Of a stretch of DNA of 64,000 bases, positions 1 to 8,529 are shown piece by piece. The translations under genes and the position numbers were made by a program. How positions within the stretch are numbered: position 1 is the stretch's first letter; the number at the start of each line of letters is the position of its first letter. The DNA is from Bradyrhizobium liaoningense (GTDB taxonomy: Bacteria; Pseudomonadota; Alphaproteobacteria; Rhizobiales; Xanthobacteraceae): NCBI RefSeq assembly GCF_018130955.1, contig NZ_JAFCJM010000028.1, forward strand, positions 31,388 to 95,387, given 5' to 3'. The notes below the pieces were generated by a model. The model was given only the letters and a program-made list of their open reading frames with translations, made no database searches and was not told the origin of the DNA.

Positions 1-969
1 GGCGCAGTGCTGGAACGCCTGCGTCGCGCTGATGCGCGCGGCGGCCGCGGCCTCCGGCAATTCCGACGCGTTGGTCGAGAGCGCCCAGGCGCCATAGTAG
101 CTGTTGGAGCGCGCCAAGGTCGCCGAGACATACATATCCGCGAGCATGTGCTTGACCGCCTGGAACGAGCCGATCGGACGACCGAAGGCGATGCGGTCGA
201 GCGCGTAGTCGCGGCCCATTTCCAGCGCGCGGTCGGAGCCACCGACCTGCTCGAAGGCGCAGAGCACGGCGGCACGATCGAGCACCTGCGAAAGAATGCT
301 CCAGCCTTCGCCGGCCGCGCCCAGCGGCTCGGCCTTGCAATTCTTGAAGGTCAGCTCGGCCTGGCCGCGGGTCGGATCGAGATTGGTCAGGCTCTTCACC
401 TCGACGCCGCCGGCCCTGAGATCGACGAGGAACAGCGAGATGTCGCCATCGCGTCCGCCCGAGCCAGTGCGTGCAGCAACCACCGCGAAATCGGCAATCG
501 CAGCATCGGGCACCGGTTTCTTCACGCCGTTGAGCGTGCCGCCCGATGCCGCGAGCTTGATGTTCTTCGGCGACGGATTGCCCTTGCCCTCGAACAACGC
601 CAGCGTGCCGATCGCCTCGCCGGAGGCGATCGCGGGCAGCCACTTTTTCTTCTGCGCGTCACTGCCGGCGATCAGCAGCGCTTCGGCTGCGAGATACACG
701 GTGGAGGAGAACGGCACCGGCGCATTGGCGCGGCCCATTTCCTCGGCGATCACGCACAGCTCGAGATGGCCGGCGCCCGCGCCGCCGAACTCCTCGGGGA
801 TCGCGACGCCGAGAAAACCCATCTCGGCGAGGCCCTTCCAGAGCTCCTTGTCATAGGGCGCCTTGCCGTCGAGCACGACACGCACCGCCTTGGGCGAGCA
901 TTTTTCGGCCAGGAATTTTCGCGCCTGATCACGGAGCTGCTTTTGGTCGTCAGAGAAATCGAAATTCAT
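1..969 (-). CDS. Acyl-CoA dehydrogenase, 3' end outside the window
   Basis: The gene starts at the ATG whose complement is 967-969 and reads without a stop to base 1, so the last part of the protein is missing. The visible 323 residues begin MNFDFSDDQKQLRDQARKFL, the usual N-terminal helix of FAD-dependent acyl-CoA dehydrogenases, and continue through the beta-barrel middle domain into the C-terminal helical domain (DRIAFGRPIGSFQAVKH). The family oxidises an acyl-CoA to the 2-enoyl-CoA and passes electrons to ETF. The catalytic base would lie beyond the visible part. It is the last visible gene of a minus-strand run with the CoA ligase, hydratase and SDR, so it probably acts on the same CoA thioester. 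Substrate is unknown. Confidence 0.88.
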   Translation of the reverse strand, partial: MNFDFSDDQKQLRDQARKFLAEKCSPKAVRVVLDGKAPYDKELWKGLAEMGFLGVAIPEEFGGAGAGHLELCVIAEEMGRANAPVPFSSTVYLAAEALLIAGSDAQKKKWLPAIASGEAIGTLALFEGKGNPSPKNIKLAASGGTLNGVKKPVPDAAIADFAVVAARTGSGGRDGDISLFLVDLRAGGVEVKSLTNLDPTRGQAELTFKNCKAEPLGAAGEGWSILSQVLDRAAVLCAFEQVGGSDRALEMGRDYALDRIAFGRPIGSFQAVKHMLADMYVSATLARSNSYYGAWALSTNASELPEAAAAARISATQAFQHCA

Positions 970-994
970 GGCGGGCACCCTGTTTTGCTGTTCT

Positions 995-1074
995 GTAGGA
1001 TGGGTGGAGCGAAGCGATACCCATCAATTGTCGGACTAAGGCGATGGGTTTCGCTGCGCTCTACCCATCCTACG
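995..1074. repeat. Palindromic intergenic repeat (GTAGGATGGGT type)
   Basis: Outer arms GTAGGATGGGT and ACCCATCCTAC are inverted copies, with inner inverted parts around AGCGAAGC and GCTGCGCT. It fills the 109-bp gap between the acyl-CoA dehydrogenase and the CoA ligase. It resembles the longer GTAGGGTGGGC elements at 8428 and 32100 and would fold into a long hairpin in either transcript. Confidence 0.7.
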
Positions 1075-1078
1075 AATT

Positions 1079-2950
1079 TCATCGCAGCACGATCACGTCT
1101 TGATCGGGCTTGTCGGCATAGAGCCGCTCAACCAGCGCAGCGCGGCGCTCGAGGCCGGCGCGCTGGTTGATGTAGCCCTTGTCGGTGAGCTCATTGCCGT
1201 CGATTGAAGGCGGCTCGACCATCAGCATGGCGCGCGCGATGATGCGGCTGCTCGCGCCTTCGCAGTCCCTGTTGTGCGCCTCCAGCCCGCGCTTGAAGCA
1301 GGCGATCACCTCGGGATGTCTTACGGCATCCTCAAAACTGAGATCGGCGTTGCCAACGAGCTGGCGGCAGGCATGCAGGTTCGGCCAGGCGAGCAGCCCG
1401 ATGAACGGACGATCCTGCCCCGCGACCAGCGCGTCATGCACGACGGGCGTTGCGGCCGCGATCGTATCGGTGCGTAGCGATCCGACATGGACGAAGGTGC
1501 CGGTGGTGAGCTTGAAATCCTCCACCACGCGCCCCGCGAAGATGATGCCCTGCACGGGATCCTTGTCGTCGACGAAAATGCCGGCGTCGCCGATGCAGTA
1601 GAAACCCTCCTCGTCGAACATTTTCTTGGTCAGCTCGGCCTGGCCAAAATAACCGGGCGTGACGTTGACGCCGCGCAGGCGCAATTCGTACTTCGAACCA
1701 CACGGCACCATCTTCAGTTCGACGCCGGGGAACGGCAAGCCGATCAGGCCGACGCGCTCGGTGTCCCAATAGGTGCCGGTCGAGGTCGGCGCGGTCTCGG
1801 TCGAGCCCCAGCCGGTGTAGAACACGATGCGTTCGCCTGTCGTCTTCACTGCGAGCGCCTGCATACGGTCGTAGAGATCATCCGGTAGCCGCGCGCCGCC
1901 ATAGGCCATGATCGAGAGGTTCTTGAAGAAGGAGCGGCAAAGCGCCTCGTCTTTCTCCATCGCCGCCGCAAGCGCGGCGTAGCCGGCGGGCACGTTGGCG
2001 TAATAGGTCGGCGAGATCTCGTGCAGATTCCGCAGCGTCTCCTCGAACTGGCCCGGCATCGGCCGGCCGTCGTCGATATAGAGCGTGCCACCATCGACCA
2101 GGATCGGGTGGAACGCCGCGTTGCCGCCCATGGTGTGATTCCACGGCATCCAGTCGAGCATGGTCGCGATCGGGCCATCGGGCGAGCGCGGCCGCACCTG
2201 CATCATCATCGCCGCATTGGCGCACATCATCGCCTGCGTGTTGATGACGGCTTTGGGCATGCCGGTCGAGCCCGACGTGAACAAGAGCTTGCCGACGGTG
2301 TCAGGCGTGATTTTTGCGATGGAGGCGTCGACATCCTTCGTCACGGGCGTTGCTGCGAGATCGGCGAAGCTGACGCTTTTGATGCCGTCGCAGGGACGCA
2401 AGACGTGCACGACCGTGACGCTGGTGAGATCAAGCGCCTTCAATGCTTTCTCAAACGTCGGACCGTCCTGCACCATGATGACGGCCGGCTTGATCAGGTC
2501 GAACAAATATTTCAGCTTGACGTGATCGTGGCTCATCAGCGAGTAGGCCGGCGACACGGGAGCCGCCGGCGAGCGCGCCTGCATCGCGGCCTGCGTCATC
2601 AGCGCGTGCTCGATCGAATTGCCGGAAAGGATCGTGACCGGCCGTCCTTCGATGCCGAGGTTGAGCAGACCCTGCGTCAGCGCATCGACAATGCGCTTGG
2701 CTTCGCCGTAGGAGACTTTTCGCCACGCGCGATCGGGACCGCCTCGCTGCGCGAGCCAGATGCGCTCAGGCGCTTGCCTAGCCCACTTTGCGAGCGAAGC
2801 CGGGATATGCTTCTCGTAAGCCTGCAGCGGGATGCGCGACTTCAACACGACCGTGCCGTCGGCGCGCCGCTCGACATCGATGTCGCGCGCGATCCACTCG
2901 ACCTTGCGAAAGGCGGGCTTCGTCATCACCGCCGCCGCATTCCCACTCAT
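1079..2950 (-). CDS. Feruloyl-CoA synthase family acyl-CoA ligase
   Basis: This 623-residue AMP-forming ligase activates a carboxylic acid to its CoA thioester. The phosphate-binding motif FTSGSTGMPKAV is at about residues 224-235 and GWGSTETAPT is at about 390. The Y/F-x-G-D region reads GEDGFYCIGDAG-like (EEGFYCIGDAG). Length and the long C-terminal lobe fit the feruloyl-CoA synthase subgroup, whose members activate hydroxycinnamates. I chose the ATG at 2950 (MSGNAAAVMTKPAF) because the frame upstream of it runs back through the hydratase gene in another frame and carries no ligase homology. It lies 41 bp downstream of the hydratase gene on the same strand. The natural acid could be a phenylpropanoid or another aromatic or fatty acid. 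Confidence 0.85.
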   Translation of the reverse strand: MSGNAAAVMTKPAFRKVEWIARDIDVERRADGTVVLKSRIPLQAYEKHIPASLAKWARQAPERIWLAQRGGPDRAWRKVSYGEAKRIVDALTQGLLNLGIEGRPVTILSGNSIEHALMTQAAMQARSPAAPVSPAYSLMSHDHVKLKYLFDLIKPAVIMVQDGPTFEKALKALDLTSVTVVHVLRPCDGIKSVSFADLAATPVTKDVDASIAKITPDTVGKLLFTSGSTGMPKAVINTQAMMCANAAMMMQVRPRSPDGPIATMLDWMPWNHTMGGNAAFHPILVDGGTLYIDDGRPMPGQFEETLRNLHEISPTYYANVPAGYAALAAAMEKDEALCRSFFKNLSIMAYGGARLPDDLYDRMQALAVKTTGERIVFYTGWGSTETAPTSTGTYWDTERVGLIGLPFPGVELKMVPCGSKYELRLRGVNVTPGYFGQAELTKKMFDEEGFYCIGDAGIFVDDKDPVQGIIFAGRVVEDFKLTTGTFVHVGSLRTDTIAAATPVVHDALVAGQDRPFIGLLAWPNLHACRQLVGNADLSFEDAVRHPEVIACFKRGLEAHNRDCEGASSRIIARAMLMVEPPSIDGNELTDKGYINQRAGLERRAALVERLYADKPDQDVIVLR

Positions 2951-2991
2951 TTTGCGTCTCCCGGAATTATTGTTCTTTGCGGGTCTTGTCG

Positions 2992-3798
2992 TCAGCGCCT
3001 GATATAGACAGGCTTTCGCTTCTCTAGGAAGGCCCTGATGCCTTCCGAAAATTCCTCGGAGCGGCTGCACAGCACCTGGTTGCGATCCTCCATCGCGATG
3101 GCGGCTTCCAGCGAGCCAGCGTCGACGCTCATGTTGAGGCATTCCTTGGAGAGGCGCAGGCCTGTCGGCGACGCCGTCATCATCGCATCGACGTAAGGCT
3201 CGGCGGCGTCGTCGAGCTTGTCCTCGTCGACGACTTCGGAGACAAGACCGACCGCTAGCGCGCGCTCGGCGCCGATGAAGCGGCCAGTGAGGATCAGTTC
3301 GGAGGCGACGGAGACGCCGACGAGGCGCGGCAGGAAATAGCTGGTGCCGATATCGCAGCCGCCGAGCCCAAGCTTGATGAAGGCGCAATTCATCCGCGCC
3401 GATTTGGTCGCGATGCGGATGTCGGAGGCGAGCGCCAGCGCAAAACCGCCGCCGGCGGCCGCGCCCTGCAGGAGAGAAATGATCGGCTGCGGGCAGCGCC
3501 GCATCAGCATCACGATGTCGGCGATGCGCCGCTGCGAGTCCAAGGACGCGGTGACGCCGGGCGGCTCCTGCTGCTTGGTGCGGCGGGCGATCGCGGCCTT
3601 GAGATCAAGGCCCGCGCAAAAGTTCTTGCCGGCACCCTTCAGCACCACAACGCGCGTGTCGCGGTTGCGCTGCAGGCCCTGAAAGTAGACGTTGAGCGCA
3701 TCGATCAGCGCAGGATCAAGCGCGTTGAGGTTCTCCGGGCGATTCAGCGTCAGCCGGTCGAGGCCGTCATTGTGCTCGATCAGCAGCGGTTGGGACAT
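2992..3798 (-). CDS. Enoyl-CoA hydratase/isomerase family protein
   Basis: A 268-residue crotonase-fold protein starting MSQPLLIEHNDGLDRLTLNRP. The oxyanion-hole segments are visible as KNFCAGLDLKAA and GAAAGGGFALALASDIRIA. The position normally held by the first catalytic Glu (GGGxEL) is Ala, and the second region reads LGLGGCDIGTSYFLPR, with an Asp where dienoyl-CoA isomerases and PaaG-type isomerases have theirs. It may therefore isomerise rather than hydrate. I chose ATG 3798 over an in-frame start 14 codons upstream because homology begins there. It sits between the SDR and CoA ligase genes of the same strand. Confidence 0.85.
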   Translation of the reverse strand: MSQPLLIEHNDGLDRLTLNRPENLNALDPALIDALNVYFQGLQRNRDTRVVVLKGAGKNFCAGLDLKAAIARRTKQQEPPGVTASLDSQRRIADIVMLMRRCPQPIISLLQGAAAGGGFALALASDIRIATKSARMNCAFIKLGLGGCDIGTSYFLPRLVGVSVASELILTGRFIGAERALAVGLVSEVVDEDKLDDAAEPYVDAMMTASPTGLRLSKECLNMSVDAGSLEAAIAMEDRNQVLCSRSEEFSEGIRAFLEKRKPVYIRR

Positions 3799-3839
3799 GC
3801 GAGCCTCGTGCCTTCGTGCCACGCGGTGACCGTCTCCCA

Positions 3840-3978
3840 CCCTCCCCTGGAGGGGGAGGGTCGATCGCGCGCAGCGCGAGCGGGGTGGGGTGAAGGTGTT
3901 TCCCCATCGAATAGCGCCCGAGTGGAGAGATCACCCCACCCCGGCGCTTCGCGCCGACCCTCCCCCTCCAGGGGAGGG
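3840..3978. repeat. Long inverted repeat (CCCTCCCCTGGAGGGGGAGGG type)
   Basis: The left arm begins CCCTCCCCTGGAGGGGGAGG at 3840 and the right arm ends CCTCCCCCTCCAGGGGAGGG at 3978. Inner arms around GCGAGCGGGGTGGGGTGA and TCACCCCACCCCGGCGC also pair. The element occupies almost the whole gap between the SDR and hydratase genes and would fold into one long hairpin. It is typical of short dispersed palindromes in these genomes and could act as an intercistronic RNA structure. Confidence 0.8.
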
Positions 3979-3993
3979 TAAGAGGAGAGCGCC

Positions 3994-4752
3994 TTACCTT
4001 GGCGCCATGCGGATGGCGCCGTCGAGGCGGATGGTTTCGCCGTTGAGCATCGCGTTCTCGACGATGTGCACTGCGAGCGCGCCGTATTCCTTGGCGTCGC
4101 CGAGACGCGAGGGATGCGGCACCTGGGCGCCCAGGCTCTTGCGGGCCTCTTCGTTCAGACCCATCAGCAGCGGCGTGAAGAACAGGCCGGGCGCAATGGT
4201 ATTGACGCGGATTTTTTGGCTCGCGAGATCGCGCGCAGCCGGCAGTGTGAGACCGACGACGCCTCCCTTGGAGGCGGAGTAAGCGATCTGGCCGATCTGG
4301 CCTTCGTAAGCGGCAACCGATGCCGTGTTGATGATGACGCCGCGCTCTTCACCCACCGGCTCGATCGTGACGAGGCGCTCGGCGAACAGCCGCAGGCAGT
4401 TGAAGGTGCCGATCAGGTTGACGTTGATGATGCGCGCGAACTTTTCCAGCGGGTAAACGCCGTCGCGGCCGACGATGCGCTGCGAGCCGCCGATGCCGGC
4501 GCAGTTCATCAGCACGCGGGCGATGCCGTGCGCGGCTTCAGCTTTCGCAATCGCCGCCTTGATCTGCTCCTCGGAGGTGACATCGGCATGCAGGGCAACG
4601 CCCTTCACTTCGGCGGCGACCTTCTCGGCGTTTTCCTTGTTCTGGTCGATCACGCCGATCTTGGCGCCCTTTGCCGCCATGGCGCGGGCGGTCGCCTCGC
4701 CGAGGCCCGAACCACCACCGGTGATGAGAACGGCTACGTCTTTCAACTGCAT
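3994..4752 (-). CDS. SDR family 3-hydroxyacyl-CoA dehydrogenase-like protein
   Basis: A 252-residue short-chain dehydrogenase. The NAD-binding motif is TGGGSGLGEATAR near the N-terminus, NCAG appears mid-protein, and the catalytic Ser-Tyr-Lys set is visible in NTASVAAYEGQIGQIAYSASKGG. The sequence resembles the type-2 3-hydroxyacyl-CoA dehydrogenase (HSD17B10-like) branch, which oxidises 3-hydroxyacyl-CoA to 3-ketoacyl-CoA with NAD. The position between the hydratase gene and the TetR gene fits the third beta-oxidation step. The start ATG at 4752 is preceded by a purine-rich stretch. Confidence 0.87.
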   Translation of the reverse strand: MQLKDVAVLITGGGSGLGEATARAMAAKGAKIGVIDQNKENAEKVAAEVKGVALHADVTSEEQIKAAIAKAEAAHGIARVLMNCAGIGGSQRIVGRDGVYPLEKFARIINVNLIGTFNCLRLFAERLVTIEPVGEERGVIINTASVAAYEGQIGQIAYSASKGGVVGLTLPAARDLASQKIRVNTIAPGLFFTPLLMGLNEEARKSLGAQVPHPSRLGDAKEYGALAVHIVENAMLNGETIRLDGAIRMAPR

Positions 4753-4808
4753 CGCAAACTACCTTTCCTTGGACGTTTCTTCTCTGGACTTGATAGGTTC
4801 TGGCCGGA

Positions 4809-5468
4809 TCATCCGGCCGCGACGGCCTCCTCGGCTTGCGTGAGGATGCCGCCGCAGATCAGCGTTTCCATGTGTTTGATGTATTGCCGGCAGACTTCAT
4901 CGGTGACCGGACCGACGCCGGTCGCACGTGACATCGCGTGCCGGCCGAAGAACAGGTGATCGCAGGCGCCGATCAGGCTGGTGTAGAACAGCACCGGATC
5001 GGTCTGGCGGAACTCGCCGCGGCTGACGCCTTCGGCGAGAAGCCGGCGATGGAAATCGAGAAGCGGCGCGACGAAGAACTTTGACACCTCGTCGGCGGAG
5101 CCGGCCGTGGTCTCGTGCAGGAGATAATGGATCAGGCGATTCATGTAGGGGAACCGGTAGTAGGCGCGGATGATGCCGCCGATATGCAGCTTCAGCTTCG
5201 CGGTCGGCGTGATCGGCTGGGCCAACAGATATTCGAGATTGGAGAGCTCGGTCGCGGCGTCGCGCGCGAGCAGCGCCAGCAGCAACCCGTCCTTGTTGCC
5301 AAAGTGGTATTTCACCAGTGCGGCGTTCGCGCCGGATTTTTGCGCGATGTCGCTCAGGGAGATCTCGATCGAGGAGCGTTCGATCATCAACTCGCTCGCG
5401 GCCACCAGCAGCTTTTCCGCCGTGGAACTTTTCGCAGCCGGAAGCCTGTTCGGTACGCTGGTAGTCAC
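4809..5468 (-). CDS. TetR/AcrR family transcriptional regulator
   Basis: The N-terminal helix-turn-helix is clear: STAEKLLVAASELMIE, then ISLSDIAQKSGANAALVKYHFGNKDGLLLALL, the typical TetR recognition helix ending YxFxxKxxL. The C-terminal half is a ligand-binding helical domain. I chose the GTG at 5468 (219 residues). Another in-frame GTG at 5525 would start only 4 bp from the palindrome at 5529-5548 and adds residues with no domain match. It is divergent from the thiolase gene and next to the SDR gene, so it probably represses both arms of the catabolic cluster, with a CoA ester as likely inducer. Confidence 0.85.
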   Translation of the reverse strand: MTTSVPNRLPAAKSSTAEKLLVAASELMIERSSIEISLSDIAQKSGANAALVKYHFGNKDGLLLALLARDAATELSNLEYLLAQPITPTAKLKLHIGGIIRAYYRFPYMNRLIHYLLHETTAGSADEVSKFFVAPLLDFHRRLLAEGVSRGEFRQTDPVLFYTSLIGACDHLFFGRHAMSRATGVGPVTDEVCRQYIKHMETLICGGILTQAEEAVAAG

Positions 5469-5528
5469 GGAGATCCCTGTCTGGCCGAAAGAGGCCGCAG
5501 ATAAGCGCAAGCAGCGCCTCACCACAAG

Positions 5529-5548
5529 AGTTAATTGATCAATTGACT
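5529..5548. promoter_or_regulatory. Probable TetR operator palindrome
   Basis: The 20-bp sequence AGTTAATTGATCAATTGACT is a palindrome with one mismatched pair; its 12-bp core AATTGATCAATT is perfect. It is AT-rich in GC-rich surroundings and lies between the divergent TetR and thiolase genes, 60 bp from the TetR start and 73 bp from the thiolase start. This is the expected place for an autoregulatory TetR operator controlling both directions. Confidence 0.65.
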
Positions 5549-5620
5549 AAATGAGGAGTGGCCCCTTAAAACCGCCCCCGACAACCCCAACCCATTCAGA
5601 ATAAACAGGGAGAAACCGAA

Positions 5621-6793
5621 ATGGCCGAGGCTTACATCGTCGCCGCTGCGCGCACCGCGGGCGGGCGCAAGGGGGGCCGCCTCGCCGGCTGGCATCCGGC
5701 CGATCTCGCCGCAAAGGTGCTGGACGAACTGGTCGATCGCACCAAGGTCGATCCCGCCCTAGTCGAAGACGTCATCATGGGCTGCGTGATGCAGGTCGGC
5801 GAGCAGTCGAACAACGTCGCGCGCAACGCCATCATGGCCTCGAAGCTGCCGGAGAGCGTGCCGGGCACCTCGATCGATCGGCAGTGCGGCTCCTCGCAGC
5901 AGGCGCTGCACTTTGCGGCGCAAGCTGTGATGTCCGGCACGATGGACGTCGTGATCGCCGCCGGCGTGGAATCCATGACCCGCGTGCCGATGGGCTTGTC
6001 CTCGCAGCTCCCCGCCAAGAACGGCTTTGGCAATTACAAGAGCCCCGGCATCGAGCAGCGTTATCCGAACATCGTGTTCAGCCAGTTCACCGGCGCCGAG
6101 ATGATGGCCGAGAAGTACGGCCTGTCAAAGGACGAGCTCGACGAATACTCCTACAACAGCCACCAGCGCGCGATTGCGGCCACGCAAGCCGGCCACTTCA
6201 AGAAAGAGATCGTGCCGCTCGAGATCGTCAGGGCCGACGGCTCCAAGGACACCCATCACATCGACGAGGGCATCCGCTTCGACGCCACGATCGAAGGTAT
6301 CAAGGGCGTCAAGCTGATCGCCGAGAACGGCAAGCTGACCGCGGCCAGCGCCAGCCAGATCTGCGACGGCGCCTCCGGCGTGATGGTCGTCAACGAGCGC
6401 GGGTTGAAGCAGCTCGGCGTAAAACCGCTGGCGCGCGTGCATCACATGACCATGACCGGCGGCGACCCCGTGATCATGCTGGACGCCCCGCTGCACGCCA
6501 CCAGGAAGGCGCTGGAAAAGGCCGGCATGAAGATCGACGACATCGACCTGTTCGAGGTCAACGAAGCCTTTGCCTCGGTGCCGACCGCCTGGCTCAAGAC
6601 CACCGGCGCCGATCCTAGCAGGCTCAACGTCAATGGCGGCGCGATCGCGCTCGGTCATCCCCTCGGCGGCTCCGGCACCAAGCTGATGACCACGCTGGTG
6701 CACGCGCTCCAGCAGCGCGGCAAGCGCTACGGCCTGCAGACCATGTGCGAAGGCGGCGGCATGGCCAACGTGACGATCGTGGAGCGGCTGTAA
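5621..6793 (+). CDS. Acetyl-CoA C-acyltransferase (thiolase)
   Basis: A 390-residue thiolase that cleaves 3-ketoacyl-CoA with CoA, the last beta-oxidation step. The nucleophilic Cys is in SIDRQCGSSQQALHFAAQAV, the GHPLGGSGTKLMTTLVHAL region carries the His, and the second Cys is in the C-terminal MCEGGGMANVTIVERL. Length matches the family. A good ribosome-binding site (AGGGAGA) precedes the ATG. It is divergent from the TetR gene and followed by an acyl-CoA ligase gene on the same strand 71 bp away, separated by a small hairpin. Confidence 0.93.
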   Translation: MAEAYIVAAARTAGGRKGGRLAGWHPADLAAKVLDELVDRTKVDPALVEDVIMGCVMQVGEQSNNVARNAIMASKLPESVPGTSIDRQCGSSQQALHFAAQAVMSGTMDVVIAAGVESMTRVPMGLSSQLPAKNGFGNYKSPGIEQRYPNIVFSQFTGAEMMAEKYGLSKDELDEYSYNSHQRAIAATQAGHFKKEIVPLEIVRADGSKDTHHIDEGIRFDATIEGIKGVKLIAENGKLTAASASQICDGASGVMVVNERGLKQLGVKPLARVHHMTMTGGDPVIMLDAPLHATRKALEKAGMKIDDIDLFEVNEAFASVPTAWLKTTGADPSRLNVNGGAIALGHPLGGSGTKLMTTLVHALQQRGKRYGLQTMCEGGGMANVTIVERL

Positions 6794-6813
6794 GCTGCAG
6801 CCACAATAAAGGT

Positions 6814-6839
6814 GTCGTCCCGGCGAAGGCCGGGACGAC
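6814..6839. repeat. Short hairpin repeat (GTCGTCCCGGC)
   Basis: GTCGTCCCGGC and GCCGGGACGAC form a perfect 11-bp stem with a GAAG loop. It lies in the 71-bp gap between thiolase and acyl-CoA ligase. It has no U-run, so it looks more like a dispersed palindrome or RNA-stabilising hairpin than an intrinsic terminator. Confidence 0.75.
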
Positions 6840-6864
6840 GCACTTTTTGCCTCGGGACCTCTCG

Positions 6865-8409
6865 ATGACCCATCCCTCCGTCTACGCAAAGACCACGCCC
6901 GACAAGATCGCCTATCAGATGGCGTCGACCGGCAAAGCCATCACCTATCGCGAGCTCGATGAGCTCTCGAACCAGGGCGCCAACCTGTTCCGCTCGCTGG
7001 GGCTGAAGGCGGGGGATCACATCGCGCTGTTGATGGAGAACCGGCTCGCCTTCATGGAGATCTGCTGGGCCGCACAGCGGAGCGGGCTCTATTACACCGC
7101 GATCAGCCGCTACCTGAAGCAGGACGAGATCGACTACATCGTGAAAGACTGCGGCGCCAAGGTCGTGATCACCACGCCGAAATGCGCCGACCAGATCAAG
7201 GATCTGATCAAGGGCGTGCCGGGCGAACCGATTTTCTACACGGTCGATGAACCCATGCCCGGCTTCCGCTCCTACGACAAGGAGGCGGCCGCGCAGCCGA
7301 CGACGCCGATCGCGGACGAGGTCGCCGGCTACGACATGCTGTATTCATCGGGAACGACCGGCCGCCCCAAGGGCGTCAAGAAGGAGTTCGAAGGCAAGCC
7401 GATCGACGAGCCGAACGCGTTCCTGCGCGTGCTCTGCGCCGACATGTGCGGCATGAACGCGGACAGCACCTATCTCTCGCCGGCGCCGCTCTATCACGCG
7501 GCTCCGCTGCGTTTCAACATGATGGCGATCACGCTGGGCGGCACCTCCATCATCATGGAGCATTTCGACGCCGAGGAATTCCTGAAGCTGGTCGAGAAGT
7601 ACAAGGTGACGCAATCGCAGCTCGTGCCGACCATGTTCGTGCGCATGCTGAAGCTGCCTGATGAAGTCCGCACGAAGTACAGTGTCTCGACGCTGAAGGG
7701 CGCGATCCACGCCGCCGCGCCCTGCCCGGTCGATGTGAAGGCAAAAATGATCGATTGGTGGGGACCGATCCTGATCGAGTATTACGCGGGCTCCGAAGGC
7801 AACGGCGTCACCGTCTGCAACTCGAAGCAATGGCTGGAGCATCGCGGCAGCGTGGGGCGCGCCGTGGTCGGCAAGATCAAGATCTTGGACGAGAACGACG
7901 AGGAGCAGCCGGTTGGTGAGATCGGCACAGTCTATTTCGCCGACGCGCCGGTGTTCTCCTATCACAACGATCCCGACAAGACGAAGAAGGCCTACAACGC
8001 CAAGGGATGGTCGACACTCGGCGATGTCGGCTATCTCGACAAGGACGGTTTTCTGTTCCTCACCGACCGCAAGTCCTACATGATCATCTCCGGCGGCGTG
8101 AACATTTATCCGCAGGAGACCGAGGACGTTCTGATCACCCACCCCGAGGTCGCCGACGTCGCCGTGTTCGGCGTACCGAACGAGGAGATGGGCGAAGAGG
8201 TCAAGGCGGTGGTGCAGCCGCACGACATGAATCGCGCAGGCCAAGCGCTCGAGGCCGACCTGATCGCCTACTGCAAGACGCGCCTGTCAGCCATCAAATG
8301 CCCACGCTCGATCGACTTCGAAGCCGAGCTGCCGCGCACGCCGACCGGCAAGCTGGTGAAGCGGCATTTGCGCGACAAGTACTGGCCGAAGACCGCGGTG
8401 AAGATTTAG
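6865..8409 (+). CDS. AMP-dependent acyl-CoA synthetase
   Basis: A 514-residue acid-CoA ligase of the ANL superfamily. The P-loop motif YSSGTTGRPKGV is at residues 160-171, YYAGSEGNG follows the substrate region, GWSTLGDVGYLDKDGFLFLTDR holds the adenine and hinge residues, and the C-terminal PRTPTGKLVKRHL carries the catalytic Lys. The start at 6865 (MTHPSVYAKTTPDKIAY) was chosen because upstream in-frame sequence overlaps the thiolase gene and the hairpin repeat. It lies downstream of the thiolase gene under the same putative TetR-controlled promoter. It may activate the acid degraded by this cluster, or act on a second, related substrate. Confidence 0.9.
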   Translation: MTHPSVYAKTTPDKIAYQMASTGKAITYRELDELSNQGANLFRSLGLKAGDHIALLMENRLAFMEICWAAQRSGLYYTAISRYLKQDEIDYIVKDCGAKVVITTPKCADQIKDLIKGVPGEPIFYTVDEPMPGFRSYDKEAAAQPTTPIADEVAGYDMLYSSGTTGRPKGVKKEFEGKPIDEPNAFLRVLCADMCGMNADSTYLSPAPLYHAAPLRFNMMAITLGGTSIIMEHFDAEEFLKLVEKYKVTQSQLVPTMFVRMLKLPDEVRTKYSVSTLKGAIHAAAPCPVDVKAKMIDWWGPILIEYYAGSEGNGVTVCNSKQWLEHRGSVGRAVVGKIKILDENDEEQPVGEIGTVYFADAPVFSYHNDPDKTKKAYNAKGWSTLGDVGYLDKDGFLFLTDRKSYMIISGGVNIYPQETEDVLITHPEVADVAVFGVPNEEMGEEVKAVVQPHDMNRAGQALEADLIAYCKTRLSAIKCPRSIDFEAELPRTPTGKLVKRHLRDKYWPKTAVKI

Positions 8410-8427
8410 CGCGCGTGCGCTCGCTTC

Positions 8428-8516
8428 GTAGGGTGGGCAAAGGCGCAAAGCGCCGTGCCCACCATCTCTCCAAGATGGAACGAGAAGAGGTGGGCACGCT
8501 TCGCTTTGCCCACCCT
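8428..8516. repeat. Palindromic repeat (GTAGGGTGGGCAAAGGCGC type), copy 1
   Basis: The left arm runs GTAGGGTGGGCAAAGGCGC with an inner small hairpin (GGCGCAAAGCGCC). The right arm GGTGGGCACGCTTCGCTTTG then CCCACCCT is its inverted partner. A near-identical element is at 32100-32190. Located after the acyl-CoA ligase gene and before the 3' end of the convergent secreted-protein gene. Confidence 0.85.
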
Positions 8517-8529
8517 GCAACGTCGGAGA

